The notes under the pieces are model-generated. The model did not search any database. It was not told the origin of the DNA and worked only from the letters and a program-made list of their open reading frames with translations. A stretch of 64,000 nt of DNA from JBAMOY01 sp037071015. Its GTDB lineage: Bacteria > Bacillota_I > Bacilli_A > RF39 > UBA660. The translations under genes and the position numbers were made by a program. This document shows positions 35,143 through 45,066 of this stretch, in pieces (within the stretch, counting starts at the first letter, position 1; each line of letters starts with the position of its first letter). Location: contig JBAMOY010000001.1 of assembly GCA_037071015.1 (NCBI GenBank), positions 992,001 through 1,056,000 on the forward strand, given 5' to 3'.

Positions 35143-35170
35143 AAACTCGGACATAAGGCCCGAGTTTAAT
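35143..35170 (-). terminator. Terminator after tRNA-Ala
   Basis: AAACTCGG / CCGAGTTT arms with short T-rich tail on the minus strand. Confidence 0.75.
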
Positions 35171-35177
35171 AACAATA

Positions 35178-35254
35178 TGGTGGAGAATGTGGGACTCGAA
35201 CCCGCGACCCTCTGCGTGCAAGGCAGATGCTCTAGCCAACTGAGCTAATTCCCC
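35178..35254 (-). tRNA. tRNA-Ala(TGC)
   Basis: GGGGAAT acceptor, anticodon loop CTTGCAC, T-loop TTCGAGT, encoded CCA. Confidence 0.95.
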
Positions 35255-35418
35255 ATCTGTTAAGACTTTTATAGTATATCATTAGAAATTTATGGTTGTC
35301 AAGTATATTTTTTATTTAAATGTCAACTAACTTCATTTTAAGTATCTTTAGCTTGTTATTATCAATCTTTTACTGTAAAATATAATAATAGACCATATAT
35401 AGATAAGGGGTTGAAATA

Positions 35419-37044
35419 ATGGAAAAAACTTATATTTTTGGGCACCGTAAACCAGATACTGATAGCATATGTGCCGCTATTACATTATCCTATTTAAAAA
35501 ACTGTTTAGGCCAACATACAATACCGGTTGCTTTAAGTTCATTAAATGATGAAACTAAGTTTGTTTTAAAATTTTTTGGCATTCAAGATCCACCATATTT
35601 AAATGATGTTAAGTTACAACTTCGTGACATCAATTATCATAAAAATTTTATGATTGATTACCACGCATCAATATATGATGCCTTCAAAAAAATGAATGAT
35701 AATAATATTAGTGCCATTCCAATCACTAATAAACAAAAACTTATAGGAATAGTCAGTCTTAAAGACATGACTAGAGATTTTATCGAGGGTAGCTACGAGA
35801 ATATCGATACTTCTTATAATAATATTGTGCGTGTCTTAAACGGACGAGAAATCTTAAAATTTGATGATGAAATAAAAGGTAATTTAATAGTTGCTTCTTA
35901 TAAAAGTACCACTATTATTGAAAGTGTTTTAATGTGCAATAACGATATATTAATTGTTGGCGATCGTCATAGTGTTATTGAATACGCTATTAATAGTAAG
36001 GTAAAATTAATTATTCTTGTTGGTAAAGCTAACCTTAAAGAAGAACATTACCAAATGGCAGCAAAAAATAAGATTAATGTTATTAAAGTTGAATCCACGA
36101 GTTTAAAGACCGTCAAGCGAATAAATTTATGTAATTATATCTCCACTTTAATATCTAATAATCACCCTGTCTCTTTTTTAGAAACTGATTATATTAATGA
36201 CTTTTTAGAAAAAGCTAGTAAAATAAGACATACGAACTATCCAATCGTAAATGCCAAAAATAACTGCCTAGGATTACTTAAAATTGCCGACGTTAATGAC
36301 AATAACCCTAAAAAAGTTATTCTCGTCGATCACAATGAATCAATGCAGAGTGCAGAAGGTATAGATGAAGCTGATATTTTAGAAATTATTGACCATCATA
36401 AAATTGGTACACTAAATACTAAAAAACCAATTAATTTTCGTAATATGGCTGTCGGTAGCACTTGTACTATCATATACCAATTATATGAAGAAAATAACAT
36501 TAAAATTCCTAAAAACATAGCTGGATTATTGTTGGCTGGTATTCTATCAGACACTTTAATGTTTAAATCTCCAACAACTACACCAATTGATAATAAAAGC
36601 GCAATGAAATTAGCTAAAATTGCTGATTTGGATTATGAAGATTTCGCTATGAAAATGTTCAAAGCTGCCTCTAATTTTAAAAATATTGTAGATAAAGAGG
36701 ATGTTTTATATCGTGATTTTAAAAACTTCACAATTGATAATAATAAAGTGGGTATTGGGCAAATCTTTACACTAAATATTGAAGATATTATGGATGAAAA
36801 AGAAGAGTACATTAAATTATTGGAGCGAGAAGCCGAAAACAATAACTATGACATTATTTTGTTTATAGTAACTGATATTGTTAAAAATGGTTCTTATATT
36901 TTCTATAATCAAAAAGCAGTCAATACTTTAGAAAATAGTTTCAGAATTGAAAAACTTCATCAAGGTTACTATTTGCAAGATTGTCTTTCAAGAAAAAAAC
37001 AAATTATTCCTAACATTATGGATGCTTTAGATAAGAATATCTAA
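35419..37044 (+). CDS. ppaC: Manganese-dependent inorganic pyrophosphatase with CBS/DRTGG regulatory insert
   Basis: 541 residues, DHH family II pyrophosphatase. N-terminal HRKPDTDSICAA (metal-binding His/Asp), LVDHNE near 302 and IDHHKIG near 325 complete the catalytic site; DHHA2 domain follows (about 410-540). Between the first motif and VDHNE lies a regulatory insert with a CBS half (about 70-120), a DRTGG domain (about 130-240) and a second CBS half (about 245-295), which in this subclass binds AMP, ADP or Ap4A and controls hydrolysis of PPi. Monocistronic; AAGGGG RBS; shared terminator with the next gene. Confidence 0.95.
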   Translation: MEKTYIFGHRKPDTDSICAAITLSYLKNCLGQHTIPVALSSLNDETKFVLKFFGIQDPPYLNDVKLQLRDINYHKNFMIDYHASIYDAFKKMNDNNISAIPITNKQKLIGIVSLKDMTRDFIEGSYENIDTSYNNIVRVLNGREILKFDDEIKGNLIVASYKSTTIIESVLMCNNDILIVGDRHSVIEYAINSKVKLIILVGKANLKEEHYQMAAKNKINVIKVESTSLKTVKRINLCNYISTLISNNHPVSFLETDYINDFLEKASKIRHTNYPIVNAKNNCLGLLKIADVNDNNPKKVILVDHNESMQSAEGIDEADILEIIDHHKIGTLNTKKPINFRNMAVGSTCTIIYQLYEENNIKIPKNIAGLLLAGILSDTLMFKSPTTTPIDNKSAMKLAKIADLDYEDFAMKMFKAASNFKNIVDKEDVLYRDFKNFTIDNNKVGIGQIFTLNIEDIMDEKEEYIKLLEREAENNNYDIILFIVTDIVKNGSYIFYNQKAVNTLENSFRIEKLHQGYYLQDCLSRKKQIIPNIMDALDKNI

Positions 37045-37070
37045 AAAAGATGCCTAAGGCATCTTTTTTA
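37043..37070. terminator. Bidirectional terminator ppaC / ABC permease
   Basis: AAAAAAGATGCC / GGCATCTTTTTT arms around TAA; T-run both strands. Confidence 0.9.
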
Positions 37071-39656
37071 AATGTTTTCTTCTCTAATTGCTTCTAAAAT
37101 ATTTTCTTTTTTTATTTTCTTACTAGCATAAGCCATTGTTATACCAATAATAACAAATACGCCGATTACAGCAATAAGAACACTCTTATATGGTATCATT
37201 ACCTTTTCAAATTCCATAAAATTACCCATTGCCATATGTAATAATATAACCACTCCAAAAGAAACTGGTAAAGCATATAATAATGATTTTAATCCTACAA
37301 ATATACTTTCAAAATATAAAATTCGATTAAATCCCCTAGGCGTTAACCCTATACTTCGTAACATAGCAAATTCTTTACGTCTAAGAGCAATACTTGTATT
37401 AATAGTATTGAATACGCTTGTCACACCAATTAAAGTCACCAAACTAATAAAACCATATACTAAAATTTTAACAACTAAAATCAAATTATTTTGCAACCTC
37501 ATAGACTCTGTAACATTTGTATATGCATAATCCTGAATTTTTCCCTCATCAATATAATTATTAATCTGATCATCTAACTTGTCATATTTACTACTTTTAA
37601 TATACAAAGTTGTATTATAAATACTATCATTCAATTTAAAGCTTTTAGCCATTGTATTAGACATGATAATTACCATATCATCAGTCATTGAATAGGCTTC
37701 TAGAGGAAAGCCCACAACATCACTAACATAATAATCAGTTATCTTAGAGTAACAATCATATTCGGGTTTAACGTTATACTTATCATTAGTATAATCGTAT
37801 GATTCATCCATTTCTGTCATATTTGATACTGAACATATAGGAATTTCAAACTTTACATTGTCAGCAAAGCGTTTAACATCGTAAGCCTTACGTGAAGAAT
37901 CAGAATATTTAATAGTTTTGTACCTATTAAATATGACTGGTTTTGATTTTTTTGCTCCTATTTCCTTTAAGTAATTAGCAAAACTTTTATCATCTAATAC
38001 TGCTATTGTTATATTTAATAATGTATCATCATTATTTTGTAATTTTTTATAATTATCCGTATAGTAATTTTTATAGTTTAAAGTTGTATACGGCACAGCA
38101 TGTGATATAATAGCTGACTTTTCAACCTGTTCATGTTTACGAATTGTTTCAGTTATGTCATCATCTTGGATATCACTAATTGATAAATCATAATCAATAG
38201 TTCCTAAATAGTTATCTGCACCTTCAAAGGCATAAAATAAAAATGACGAAAAAGATACAAACAGAACAATACTAATAAATAATGAAGCAATTGTAATACG
38301 ATATTTCTTTTTATTACGTTTTATATTTTTTAAAGCAATTTCACCTTCAACACCAAATAATTTTCGAATAAACCTAGGTGTCTTTAATTTTTTATTTTTA
38401 ATTTTTATATCATCATTTAATCTAATTGCCTCGATTGGCGTTATCTTACTAGCGCGATGGGCTGGAATAAAAGCAGAGGCAATGATTACTACAATCATAA
38501 AAAGGATAGGTATAATAATAAATAATGGATAAACACTTAAACGCAATGCTACTGGAAAAACAGAAGCAGGTAAAAGTTTATTAATGATTAAAAGTACAGT
38601 ACCTATTCCCACTATACCACTAATAATACCAATTGGTATTCCAATTATTCCAACGATAAATGCTTCATAAAAGACGGTATGCTGTAATTGCTTTTTAGTA
38701 GCACCAATACTTGAAAATAAACCAAACTGTTTTTTACGTTCCATAACTGAAATAGCAAATGAATTATATATAACGATAATGCAACCAATTGAAATTAAAG
38801 TCAATATAATTGCTAAAACAGCTCCCATACCTCGCATCATATTATCATAGCGACTCACACCATAAAAGGTAAGTAATGCATCATTATATTGGATGTCACG
38901 ACAAGTTTTATTACCATCTTCCATAGTAACTTCCAAACCTAAATTTTTAGCTATTTTAAAACTTAAATCATACGTTTTAGATACATTTTTGTATTTCACA
39001 TGAACATTAAGGTTATCTGAACTAAAATTATTATTCAAAGTAAATACACTATAACCAGGATCAGAATAACTTTCATATACATCTCTCTCAACAACACCAA
39101 CAATTTTATATTTTTGTTCTTGAGTGTCAACTAATTCTTCCCCTTCAGTATAATAAAGTTCTAACTTTCCATCCGCTAAATAACGCGTTCCAACGTTTAA
39201 ATTTAATTCATCACCAATTTGATATTTTAAACCATTATCACTAATAAGATGTTTAGAAATAACAATCTCTTGCTTATTTTTTGGTAACCTTCCTTTAACT
39301 AATGTTAATTCATTAAAATAATCATCGTTAACTTCCATAACTTTAATATAAGGTTTAAAATTATTTTCCAATTCATCTATTTTAGAATAACCTAATTTAT
39401 GACTGATAAAATATGACTCAATTTGCGTGTTTTTTTCTAAAATTTTCAATTTATCAGCATTAACAGATGTAAAAGCAGCATGATAATCCCCCGAATAAAG
39501 TTTAGTAGATTCAAGTGAATTGTCTCTCAATGTAGAAAAAAGTAAGCCAATTCCTACCATTAAGGCTGTAGACAAAATTACCCCAACAATAGTAACAATT
39601 GTCCTTTTTTTATTCATTTTTAAATGTTTGACCGTAAGCTTATTTAAAATATTCAT
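37068..39656 (-). CDS. FtsX-type ABC permease (MacB-PCD, double module)
   Basis: 862 residues. N-terminal TM (about 15-40) then a large extracellular domain (about 50-270), a first FtsX trio of TM helices near 280-410, a second TM near 445-470, a second extracellular domain (about 480-730) and another FtsX trio (about 735-855). Two repeated units, each TM1-ECD-TM2-4, as in YtrF/MacB-type permeases rather than the shorter Bce type. Operon with ATPase, histidine kinase and regulator suggests transport or sensing at the envelope, for example antimicrobial peptide response. Two bases separate its ATG from the end of the ATPase gene. Confidence 0.88.
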   Translation of the reverse strand: MNILNKLTVKHLKMNKKRTIVTIVGVILSTALMVGIGLLFSTLRDNSLESTKLYSGDYHAAFTSVNADKLKILEKNTQIESYFISHKLGYSKIDELENNFKPYIKVMEVNDDYFNELTLVKGRLPKNKQEIVISKHLISDNGLKYQIGDELNLNVGTRYLADGKLELYYTEGEELVDTQEQKYKIVGVVERDVYESYSDPGYSVFTLNNNFSSDNLNVHVKYKNVSKTYDLSFKIAKNLGLEVTMEDGNKTCRDIQYNDALLTFYGVSRYDNMMRGMGAVLAIILTLISIGCIIVIYNSFAISVMERKKQFGLFSSIGATKKQLQHTVFYEAFIVGIIGIPIGIISGIVGIGTVLLIINKLLPASVFPVALRLSVYPLFIIIPILFMIVVIIASAFIPAHRASKITPIEAIRLNDDIKIKNKKLKTPRFIRKLFGVEGEIALKNIKRNKKKYRITIASLFISIVLFVSFSSFLFYAFEGADNYLGTIDYDLSISDIQDDDITETIRKHEQVEKSAIISHAVPYTTLNYKNYYTDNYKKLQNNDDTLLNITIAVLDDKSFANYLKEIGAKKSKPVIFNRYKTIKYSDSSRKAYDVKRFADNVKFEIPICSVSNMTEMDESYDYTNDKYNVKPEYDCYSKITDYYVSDVVGFPLEAYSMTDDMVIIMSNTMAKSFKLNDSIYNTTLYIKSSKYDKLDDQINNYIDEGKIQDYAYTNVTESMRLQNNLILVVKILVYGFISLVTLIGVTSVFNTINTSIALRRKEFAMLRSIGLTPRGFNRILYFESIFVGLKSLLYALPVSFGVVILLHMAMGNFMEFEKVMIPYKSVLIAVIGVFVIIGITMAYASKKIKKENILEAIREENI

Positions 39657-39657
39657 C

Positions 39658-40338
39658 TTATTTTACCTTTTTATTACTTACTATTTTTCCATCATCAATG
39701 GTAATAATACGGTCAGCATTTAATGCTAAATTATAATCGTGCGTTATCATTATAATTGTCTGTTTATATTTTTTATTTGATAATTTTAATAATTCAATAA
39801 TATCTTTACTTGCTTTACTATCTAGATTTCCCGTTGGTTCATCAGCTAACAAAATAGCTGGTCGATTCATTAAAGCACGACCAATAGATACTCTTTGTTG
39901 CTGTCCACCTGATAATTCATTAGGTAAATGTTTAATTCGATCACGAAGATCAAGTGTATCAATTAACTCATTTAAATATTTTTTATCAACCTTTTTACTA
40001 TCCAATAAAATTGGTAAAGTTATATTCTCCTCTACATTCAATATAGGTATTAAATTATAAAATTGATAAATTAAACCCACCTGTCTTCTTCTAAAGATAG
40101 CTAAATTAGTTTCATCTAAATCATATACATCTTCACCATCAATAACAATTTTACCACTAGTTGGACGATCAACCCCACCTAATAAATGAAGTAATGTCGA
40201 TTTACCACTTCCACTAGCTCCAACGATGGCAATAAATTCGCCACGTTCAACAGAAAAACTAACATTATCTAAAGCCTTAACTAACGTTTCTCCTTTACCG
40301 TAGTTTTTGCATAAATTTTCTACTCTTAAAATTTCCAT
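39658..40338 (-). CDS. ABC transporter ATP-binding protein (MacB/LolD type)
   Basis: 226 residues. Walker A GASGSGKST, Q-loop QFYNLIPIL, signature LSGGQQQR, Walker B ILLADEPTGNLD and H-loop ITHD are all intact. Single-domain ATPase powering the FtsX-type permease next to it. Third gene (after RR and HK) in an apparent four-gene operon; a 75-base gap to the kinase gene may hold a promoter. GGAGGAA before the ATG. Confidence 0.94.
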   Translation of the reverse strand: MEILRVENLCKNYGKGETLVKALDNVSFSVERGEFIAIVGASGSGKSTLLHLLGGVDRPTSGKIVIDGEDVYDLDETNLAIFRRRQVGLIYQFYNLIPILNVEENITLPILLDSKKVDKKYLNELIDTLDLRDRIKHLPNELSGGQQQRVSIGRALMNRPAILLADEPTGNLDSKASKDIIELLKLSNKKYKQTIIMITHDYNLALNADRIITIDDGKIVSNKKVK

Positions 40339-40413
40339 ACATTTCCTCCTAACAAAACCATTATATTATTTATTTATTACTAAAACGTGACTGAAATCAT
40401 TACAATTTTGTAA

Positions 40414-41631
40414 TTATATTACATTTTTATAAAATTTGATTGTAAAGGCAGTATATTTACCAATCTCACTTTTAACCGATATATCACCCTTTTGCATATC
40501 AATAATTTTCTTAGCCATATTAAGGCCAATACCAATGCTTTCCTTATTACTCTTTCCTTTAAAAAATCGTTCAAATATAAAAGGCAAATCATCTTCGCTA
40601 ATACCATTACCATTATCTTCTATAATAATAGCTTGATAAATCGGATTATCTTCACTATATATCCTTATTGTTCCATTTTCATCAGTATGTTCACAAGCGT
40701 TTTTAATAATATTTATTAATGCTTCACTAGTCCAATTTAAATCAATTACCATTTTCATATTAAAATCAATATCAAGCTTAAGATTAATGTTTTTTAATTC
40801 CATCGGAATCAATAAAGGTTCTAACGATTTATTAATCAAGGTTTCTAATTTTATTTTTTTTGGTTTTAGGACAATCGTTCCGCTATCTAAACGGGAAATC
40901 TTAAGCAAACTAGTGACCAACCATTCAATTCTGGATAATTGAGCTTTGTTCTTTTGCAAAAATTCTTTCCTAATATTATCATCTAAATCCGTATCCAATA
41001 AATCATTAATAACATACATACTAGTTAAAGGTGTTTTCAGCTGATGGGATATATCCGATAAAATTTCTTCTAAATATTTTTTATCTTTGCGGGTAATATC
41101 ATTCTGTTCTTTTAACTTCACTGTTACTTTATAAATATCATTAGATAAATTACTCAAATCACCTTCAGTATAATCTAGAATATTCATAGAATAATCATCG
41201 TTTAAAATATTATTCATATAGGAAGATAAAGATTTAAATTTTTTATTTTGACGAGATAGAAAAATTAGTGTTATCACTAAAATTCCAGCTAAAGATATAC
41301 ATATAACACTAAGATTTAAATTCATAATCTTATTTTTTAAGGTATTATTCTCTTTTAAATAAGAAACTCCTTCAAGATCAATTCCATACTTATCCAACAA
41401 CTGTTTACCATCAGAGTTACCCTCATTATTTATAACTGCATCTATAATATCATCTTCTAATTCAGGATGTTTCAAAATTAAATCATTTATTATATAACTA
41501 CTGTTGTTTATAATTTGTTTATTGCATGTGTGATAAATAATATTGGAAATCAGAACAAACAAAATAATAATTATTAACGACGTAAAAACTAACGTGAAAA
41601 AAAATTTTTTAGTTTCTTTAGATTTAAACAT
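40414..41631 (-). CDS. Sensor histidine kinase
   Basis: 405 residues. TM1 about 9-30, an extracellular loop of about 65 residues, TM2 about 100-120, then DHp domain with H-box SDISHQLKTPL (phospho-His about 196) and HATPase_c with N-box INIIKNACEH, G1 DNGNGISEDD, and G2 GIGLNMAKKI. Partner of the OmpR-type regulator that precedes it by 8-base overlap. With the ABC genes it forms a sensing and response module. The short extracellular loop suggests sensing near the membrane or through the permease, as in Bce-type systems. Confidence 0.93.
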   Translation of the reverse strand: MFKSKETKKFFFTLVFTSLIIIILFVLISNIIYHTCNKQIINNSSYIINDLILKHPELEDDIIDAVINNEGNSDGKQLLDKYGIDLEGVSYLKENNTLKNKIMNLNLSVICISLAGILVITLIFLSRQNKKFKSLSSYMNNILNDDYSMNILDYTEGDLSNLSNDIYKVTVKLKEQNDITRKDKKYLEEILSDISHQLKTPLTSMYVINDLLDTDLDDNIRKEFLQKNKAQLSRIEWLVTSLLKISRLDSGTIVLKPKKIKLETLINKSLEPLLIPMELKNINLKLDIDFNMKMVIDLNWTSEALINIIKNACEHTDENGTIRIYSEDNPIYQAIIIEDNGNGISEDDLPFIFERFFKGKSNKESIGIGLNMAKKIIDMQKGDISVKSEIGKYTAFTIKFYKNVI

Positions 41632-42307
41632 ATACTTCTCCTAATTTATAACCCATACCCCTTACTGTAACAATTATTTTAGGATTGGTTGGATCATCTT
41701 CAATCTTCTCTCTAATTCTTTTTATATACACGGTTAAGGCATTATCATTAACATATTCTTCATTTACATCCCATATATCAGCTAAAATTTTTTCTCTAGT
41801 AAAAACAGTGTTAGGATTAAGGGCAAATGTCAATAAAATTTTATATTCTAAAGAAGTTAGCATAACATCAACATTATTTTTAAATACTTTGGCCTGTTTC
41901 ATATCAATTTTTATATTTTTAATATTAATAAGTGACGTATTGTTACCAGATCTTCGTAAAACTGTTTTAATTCGCGATACTAGTTCTCTAGCTTTAAATG
42001 GTTTGACAATATAATCATCAGCTCCCATATCTAAACCCATAACAATTGACACTTCCAAATCATTAGCAGTTAAAAAAATAATAGGAATATCTTTAATAGC
42101 CTTAATTTGACTAAACAAATCAAAACCATTTATATCAGGCAAATTAATATCTAATAAAATAATATTAGTATCTAAATTTTCTTTTAACACTTCCAAACTC
42201 ACTGTCCCATTGTCACTTTCAATAACAACAAATTCTTCCTGTTCCAAATAATATTTTAATCCCATTCTTATTGTTTCATCATCTTCAATAACTAAAATTT
42301 TTTGCAT
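41624..42307 (-). CDS. OmpR-family response regulator
   Basis: 227 residues. Receiver with E8 D9 D10, phospho-acceptor Asp in IILLDINLPD, Thr in FLTAND and Lys in VKPFK; C-terminal winged-helix DNA-binding domain with IVTVRGMGYKLGEVYV end. First gene of the four-gene module (RR, HK, ATPase, permease). GGTGATAT before the ATG. Confidence 0.94.
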   Translation of the reverse strand: MQKILVIEDDETIRMGLKYYLEQEEFVVIESDNGTVSLEVLKENLDTNIILLDINLPDINGFDLFSQIKAIKDIPIIFLTANDLEVSIVMGLDMGADDYIVKPFKARELVSRIKTVLRRSGNNTSLINIKNIKIDMKQAKVFKNNVDVMLTSLEYKILLTFALNPNTVFTREKILADIWDVNEEYVNDNALTVYIKRIREKIEDDPTNPKIIVTVRGMGYKLGEVYV

Positions 42308-42435
42308 TATATATCACCAAATTCATTATACACTATTTTGTTTATTTACTTAAATTACAAAATAGTAATATTATATATAATTTATAGAATTTTTTAATTA
42401 TTTATTATATAATGACATCGATTGAGGTGAGATGT

Positions 42436-43581
42436 ATGAATAATTATATTATTCCAATTGAAGTTGGTATTATTATTTTTCCAATTATAGCTCTATTGAT
42501 AACCTTGCCATATCTTATTTACGAATACCATAAATATGGTTCAATATCATTTTTAAGAACATCAATTGTCTATTCTTTTTTATTATATATTTTAATTGCC
42601 TATTTGATCGTTATTTTACCCCTTCCTTCCATTGAAGAAGTAAATGATTTAACTACACCAATAATGCAGCTTCATCCTTTCAATTTCATTAGTGATTTTA
42701 TAAATAAATGTTCAGTTAATCTGACTGATATAAATAGTTATATAATTATTATTAAAAATCCCGCTTTTTATACAGTATTTTTTAATTTATTACTGACTAT
42801 GCCATTTGGTATATATTTAAAATATTATTTCAAATGCAGTACGATTAAAACTATTTTCTTTACTTTTATTTTAAGTATGTTTTTTGAAATAACTCAATTA
42901 ACTGGTATATATGGTATTTACCCAAGACCTTATCGTCTTTTCGATATTGACGATTTAATTATCAATACCCTAGGTGGTGGATTAGGTGCCATTTTAGCTC
43001 CTATTCTTTGTCATTACTTACCAAACCGTGATCAAATCGATGAAATGGCTTATATTAAAGGCACAAAAGTATCACCACTAAGAAAATTATTGAGCTTCTG
43101 TTTTGATTATTTATTTATAATTATCATTACCATATTAGTAAACAATTTTTTCAATTGGAATTTTGAATTAATGATTATTCTTATAAGCATAAACTGGTTT
43201 ATCATTATACCCGTACTAACTAATGGAAATACGATTGGTAAAAGAATTCTCCAAATCAAAATGCAAACGACTAAAGCCAATAATAATAAAATAAAATTGT
43301 ATCAATATATAATAAAATATGTATTATTTTATTTTCTATATATCTACAGCATAAATATTGTAATATGGATGGCTACTTTTCTAACTCCTAATAATGATAT
43401 TATGAGTCAATTAATAATATCCATTGCGATAAGTGCAATTATAATTTATGATATTGCCGTTACTCTCAACATTTTCATTAATTCGTTTATTAAAAAAGAG
43501 GAATTGTTTTACGAAAGAATAAGCAATATTAAAGATATTAGTATAATTAAAATCCCAGATAATGAAAAGCAAGAGATTTAA
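42436..43581 (+). CDS. VanZ-like and RDD-domain membrane protein
   Basis: 381 residues from the ATG at 42436, preceded by GAGGTGAG; upstream in-frame codons lack an RBS. VanZ-like domain about 10-190 with the family hints LPLPSIEEV, FFEITQLTGIYGIYPRPYRLFDIDDLIINTLGGGLG; RDD domain about 210-365 with PLRKLLSFCFDYLFIII and NGNTIGKRILQIKM. VanZ lowers teicoplanin susceptibility by an unclear route; RDD role is also open. Divergent from the two-component operon, 128 bases apart, and may be part of its regulon. Confidence 0.88.
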   Translation: MNNYIIPIEVGIIIFPIIALLITLPYLIYEYHKYGSISFLRTSIVYSFLLYILIAYLIVILPLPSIEEVNDLTTPIMQLHPFNFISDFINKCSVNLTDINSYIIIIKNPAFYTVFFNLLLTMPFGIYLKYYFKCSTIKTIFFTFILSMFFEITQLTGIYGIYPRPYRLFDIDDLIINTLGGGLGAILAPILCHYLPNRDQIDEMAYIKGTKVSPLRKLLSFCFDYLFIIIITILVNNFFNWNFELMIILISINWFIIIPVLTNGNTIGKRILQIKMQTTKANNNKIKLYQYIIKYVLFYFLYIYSINIVIWMATFLTPNNDIMSQLIISIAISAIIIYDIAVTLNIFINSFIKKEELFYERISNIKDISIIKIPDNEKQEI

Positions 43582-43602
43582 ATAATCTCTTGCTTTATTT
43601 TA
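43568..43602 (+). terminator. Terminator of the VanZ-RDD gene
   Basis: CAAGAGATT / AATCTCTTG arms including the stop codon, then CTTTATTTT. Confidence 0.75.
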
Positions 43603-43636
43603 CAAAAACGTTATAAACATAACGGTCATCACTTTA

Positions 43637-43713
43637 TGGTCGGAAAAACAGGATTTGAACCTGCAACCTCTACGTCCCGAACGTAGTGCTCTACCAAATT
43701 AAGCTACTTTCCG
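43637..43713 (-). tRNA. tRNA-Pro(CGG)
   Basis: CGGAAAG acceptor, anticodon loop TTCGGGA, T-loop TTCAAAT, encoded CCA. Confidence 0.93.
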
Positions 43714-44017
43714 AATAAAATATATTAATAAAACATTGATCATCGTAACAATTATTTTATTTAATTAAAATTCAAATTACTAACACAACGTATTTATTAA
43801 CTGCCTAATTAAATTATAACACAAATAATTTAAAATTTTTAATTATTGAGTATTTTTTATTGTTACTAAAAATTTCACTTATTATTTTATTAATTCTCTT
43901 ACTTCTACTTTCATAAAAAACTCTTCACTTCCAAGCCTTAAATAGTAAAAAAACTAGATGGTACTTCTAGTTAATATTTATTACTCTCAAAGAAAAAGTT
44001 TGAGTTTCTTATCAACC
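43714..44017. other. Non-coding gap of about 300 bases
   Basis: AT-rich; no open frame with RBS seen. Contains the terminator at 43945-43973 and a CTCAAA/TTTGAG stem near 43985-44005. Confidence 0.5.
43945..43973 (-). terminator. Terminator downstream of tRNA-Arg(CCG)
   Basis: AACTAGA / TCTAGTT arms, then a T-run on the minus strand; about 45 bases 3' of tRNA-Arg. Confidence 0.7.
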
Positions 44018-44094
44018 TGGTGCTTACGATGAGATTTGAACTCATGACCTTTACCTTCGGAGGGTAACGCTCTATCCAACTGAGCTACGCAAGC
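44018..44094 (-). tRNA. tRNA-Arg(CCG)
   Basis: GCTTGCG acceptor, anticodon loop CTCCGAA, T-loop TTCAAAT, encoded CCA. Confidence 0.94.
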
Positions 44095-44126
44095 ATTAAG
44101 AAAGCTTATTTAAGCTTTAAATTTAT

Positions 44127-44252
44127 TCAAATAAAACAATGAGCAATTCCCATGATTTTAGAATATATAATAGAATTAGAAACCTTATCAATAATGCTTT
44201 TAGAAACAATAAAATAATCTATTCCCAACCAATGTTCCTTAATCGACAATTT
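44127..44252 (-). other. Possible coding relic
   Basis: A 41-codon open stretch with protein-like composition (KLSIKEHWLGIDYF and SKIMGIAHCFI) begins right after an in-frame TAG, with no start or RBS. A frameshifted MMLFLGGIILEIVD lies just upstream (about 44240-44282). Could be a decayed gene or chance. Confidence 0.2.
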
Positions 44253-44356
44253 CTAATATAATTCCACCAAGAAAAAGCATCATTTTTATTTCCTTATATT
44301 ATTATAACATATATAATAAAAAACTATCCAAATTAATGAATAGTTCATACCCTAAA

Positions 44357-44433
44357 TGGTCGGGAAAACAGGATTTGAACCTGCAACCCCTTGGTCCCAA
44401 ACCAAGTGCTCTACCAAGTTGAGCCATTTCCCG
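44357..44433 (-). tRNA. tRNA-Pro(TGG)
   Basis: CGGGAAA acceptor, anticodon loop TTTGGGA, T-loop TTCAAAT, encoded CCA. Confidence 0.94.
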
Positions 44434-44438
44434 AAGTA

Positions 44439-44515
44439 TGGTGCGCTCGAAGGGATTCGAACCCCTGACCTTTTGGTTCGTAGCCAAACACTCTATCCAG
44501 CTGAGCTACGAGCGC
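44439..44515 (-). tRNA. tRNA-Arg(ACG)
   Basis: GCGCTCG acceptor, anticodon loop CTACGAA, A34 expected to be edited to inosine, encoded CCA. Confidence 0.95.
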
Positions 44516-44541
44516 AGCTATAAAGGATTTAAAATAATAAA

Positions 44542-44617
44542 TGGTGGCTCCGAGTGGAATCGAACCACCGACACAGGGATTTTCAGTCCCTTGCTCTACC
44601 GACTGAGCTACAGAGCC
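44542..44617 (-). tRNA. tRNA-Phe(GAA)
   Basis: GGCTCTG acceptor, anticodon loop CTGAAAA, encoded CCA. Confidence 0.95.
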
Positions 44618-44626
44618 AACAATAAA

Positions 44627-44702
44627 TGGCGGTCCCGACGAGAATTGAACTCGCGATCTTCTGCGTGACAGGCAGACGTGATAACCGCTACACCACGGGA
44701 CC
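44627..44702 (-). tRNA. tRNA-Asp(GTC)
   Basis: GGTCCCG acceptor, anticodon loop CTGTCAC, discriminator G, encoded CCA. Confidence 0.95.
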
Positions 44703-44705
44703 ATT

Positions 44706-44782
<77 letters not shown>

Positions 44783-44796
44783 ATATATAACATTAG

Positions 44797-44887
44797 TGGC
44801 GGAGAAAGAGGGATTCGAACCCCCGCGCCGTTTCCGACCTCCCGGTTTTCAAGACCGGTCCCTTCAACCAGACTTGGGTATTTCTCC
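44797..44887 (-). tRNA. tRNA-Ser(TGA)
   Basis: Long variable arm, anticodon loop CTTGAAA, discriminator G, encoded CCA. Upstream end of this six-tRNA run. Confidence 0.95.
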
Positions 44888-45019
44888 ATTTATTCATTAA
44901 AATATATGTATTTATGAGCGACATATGAATTATAACATAACTAATAAAAAAAAGTCAATATATTTTTATTTTTTACTATATTTACATTAATTTTTAATAA
45001 ATCTAGTTTATTATAGTTC

Positions 45020-45046
45020 ACAATTACACCTTCAAAACATAAATTG
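45020..45046 (+). promoter_or_regulatory. Candidate sigma-K-type promoter of the collagen-like gene
   Basis: AC (45020-45021), 16 bases, then CATAAATT (45038-45045): fits the sigma-K pattern AC-N16-CATANNNT. It would start the transcript just before the GGAGG of the collagen-like gene. Inference from pattern only. Confidence 0.35.
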
Positions 45047-45066
45047 ATATTGAAAAGGAGGTAATT

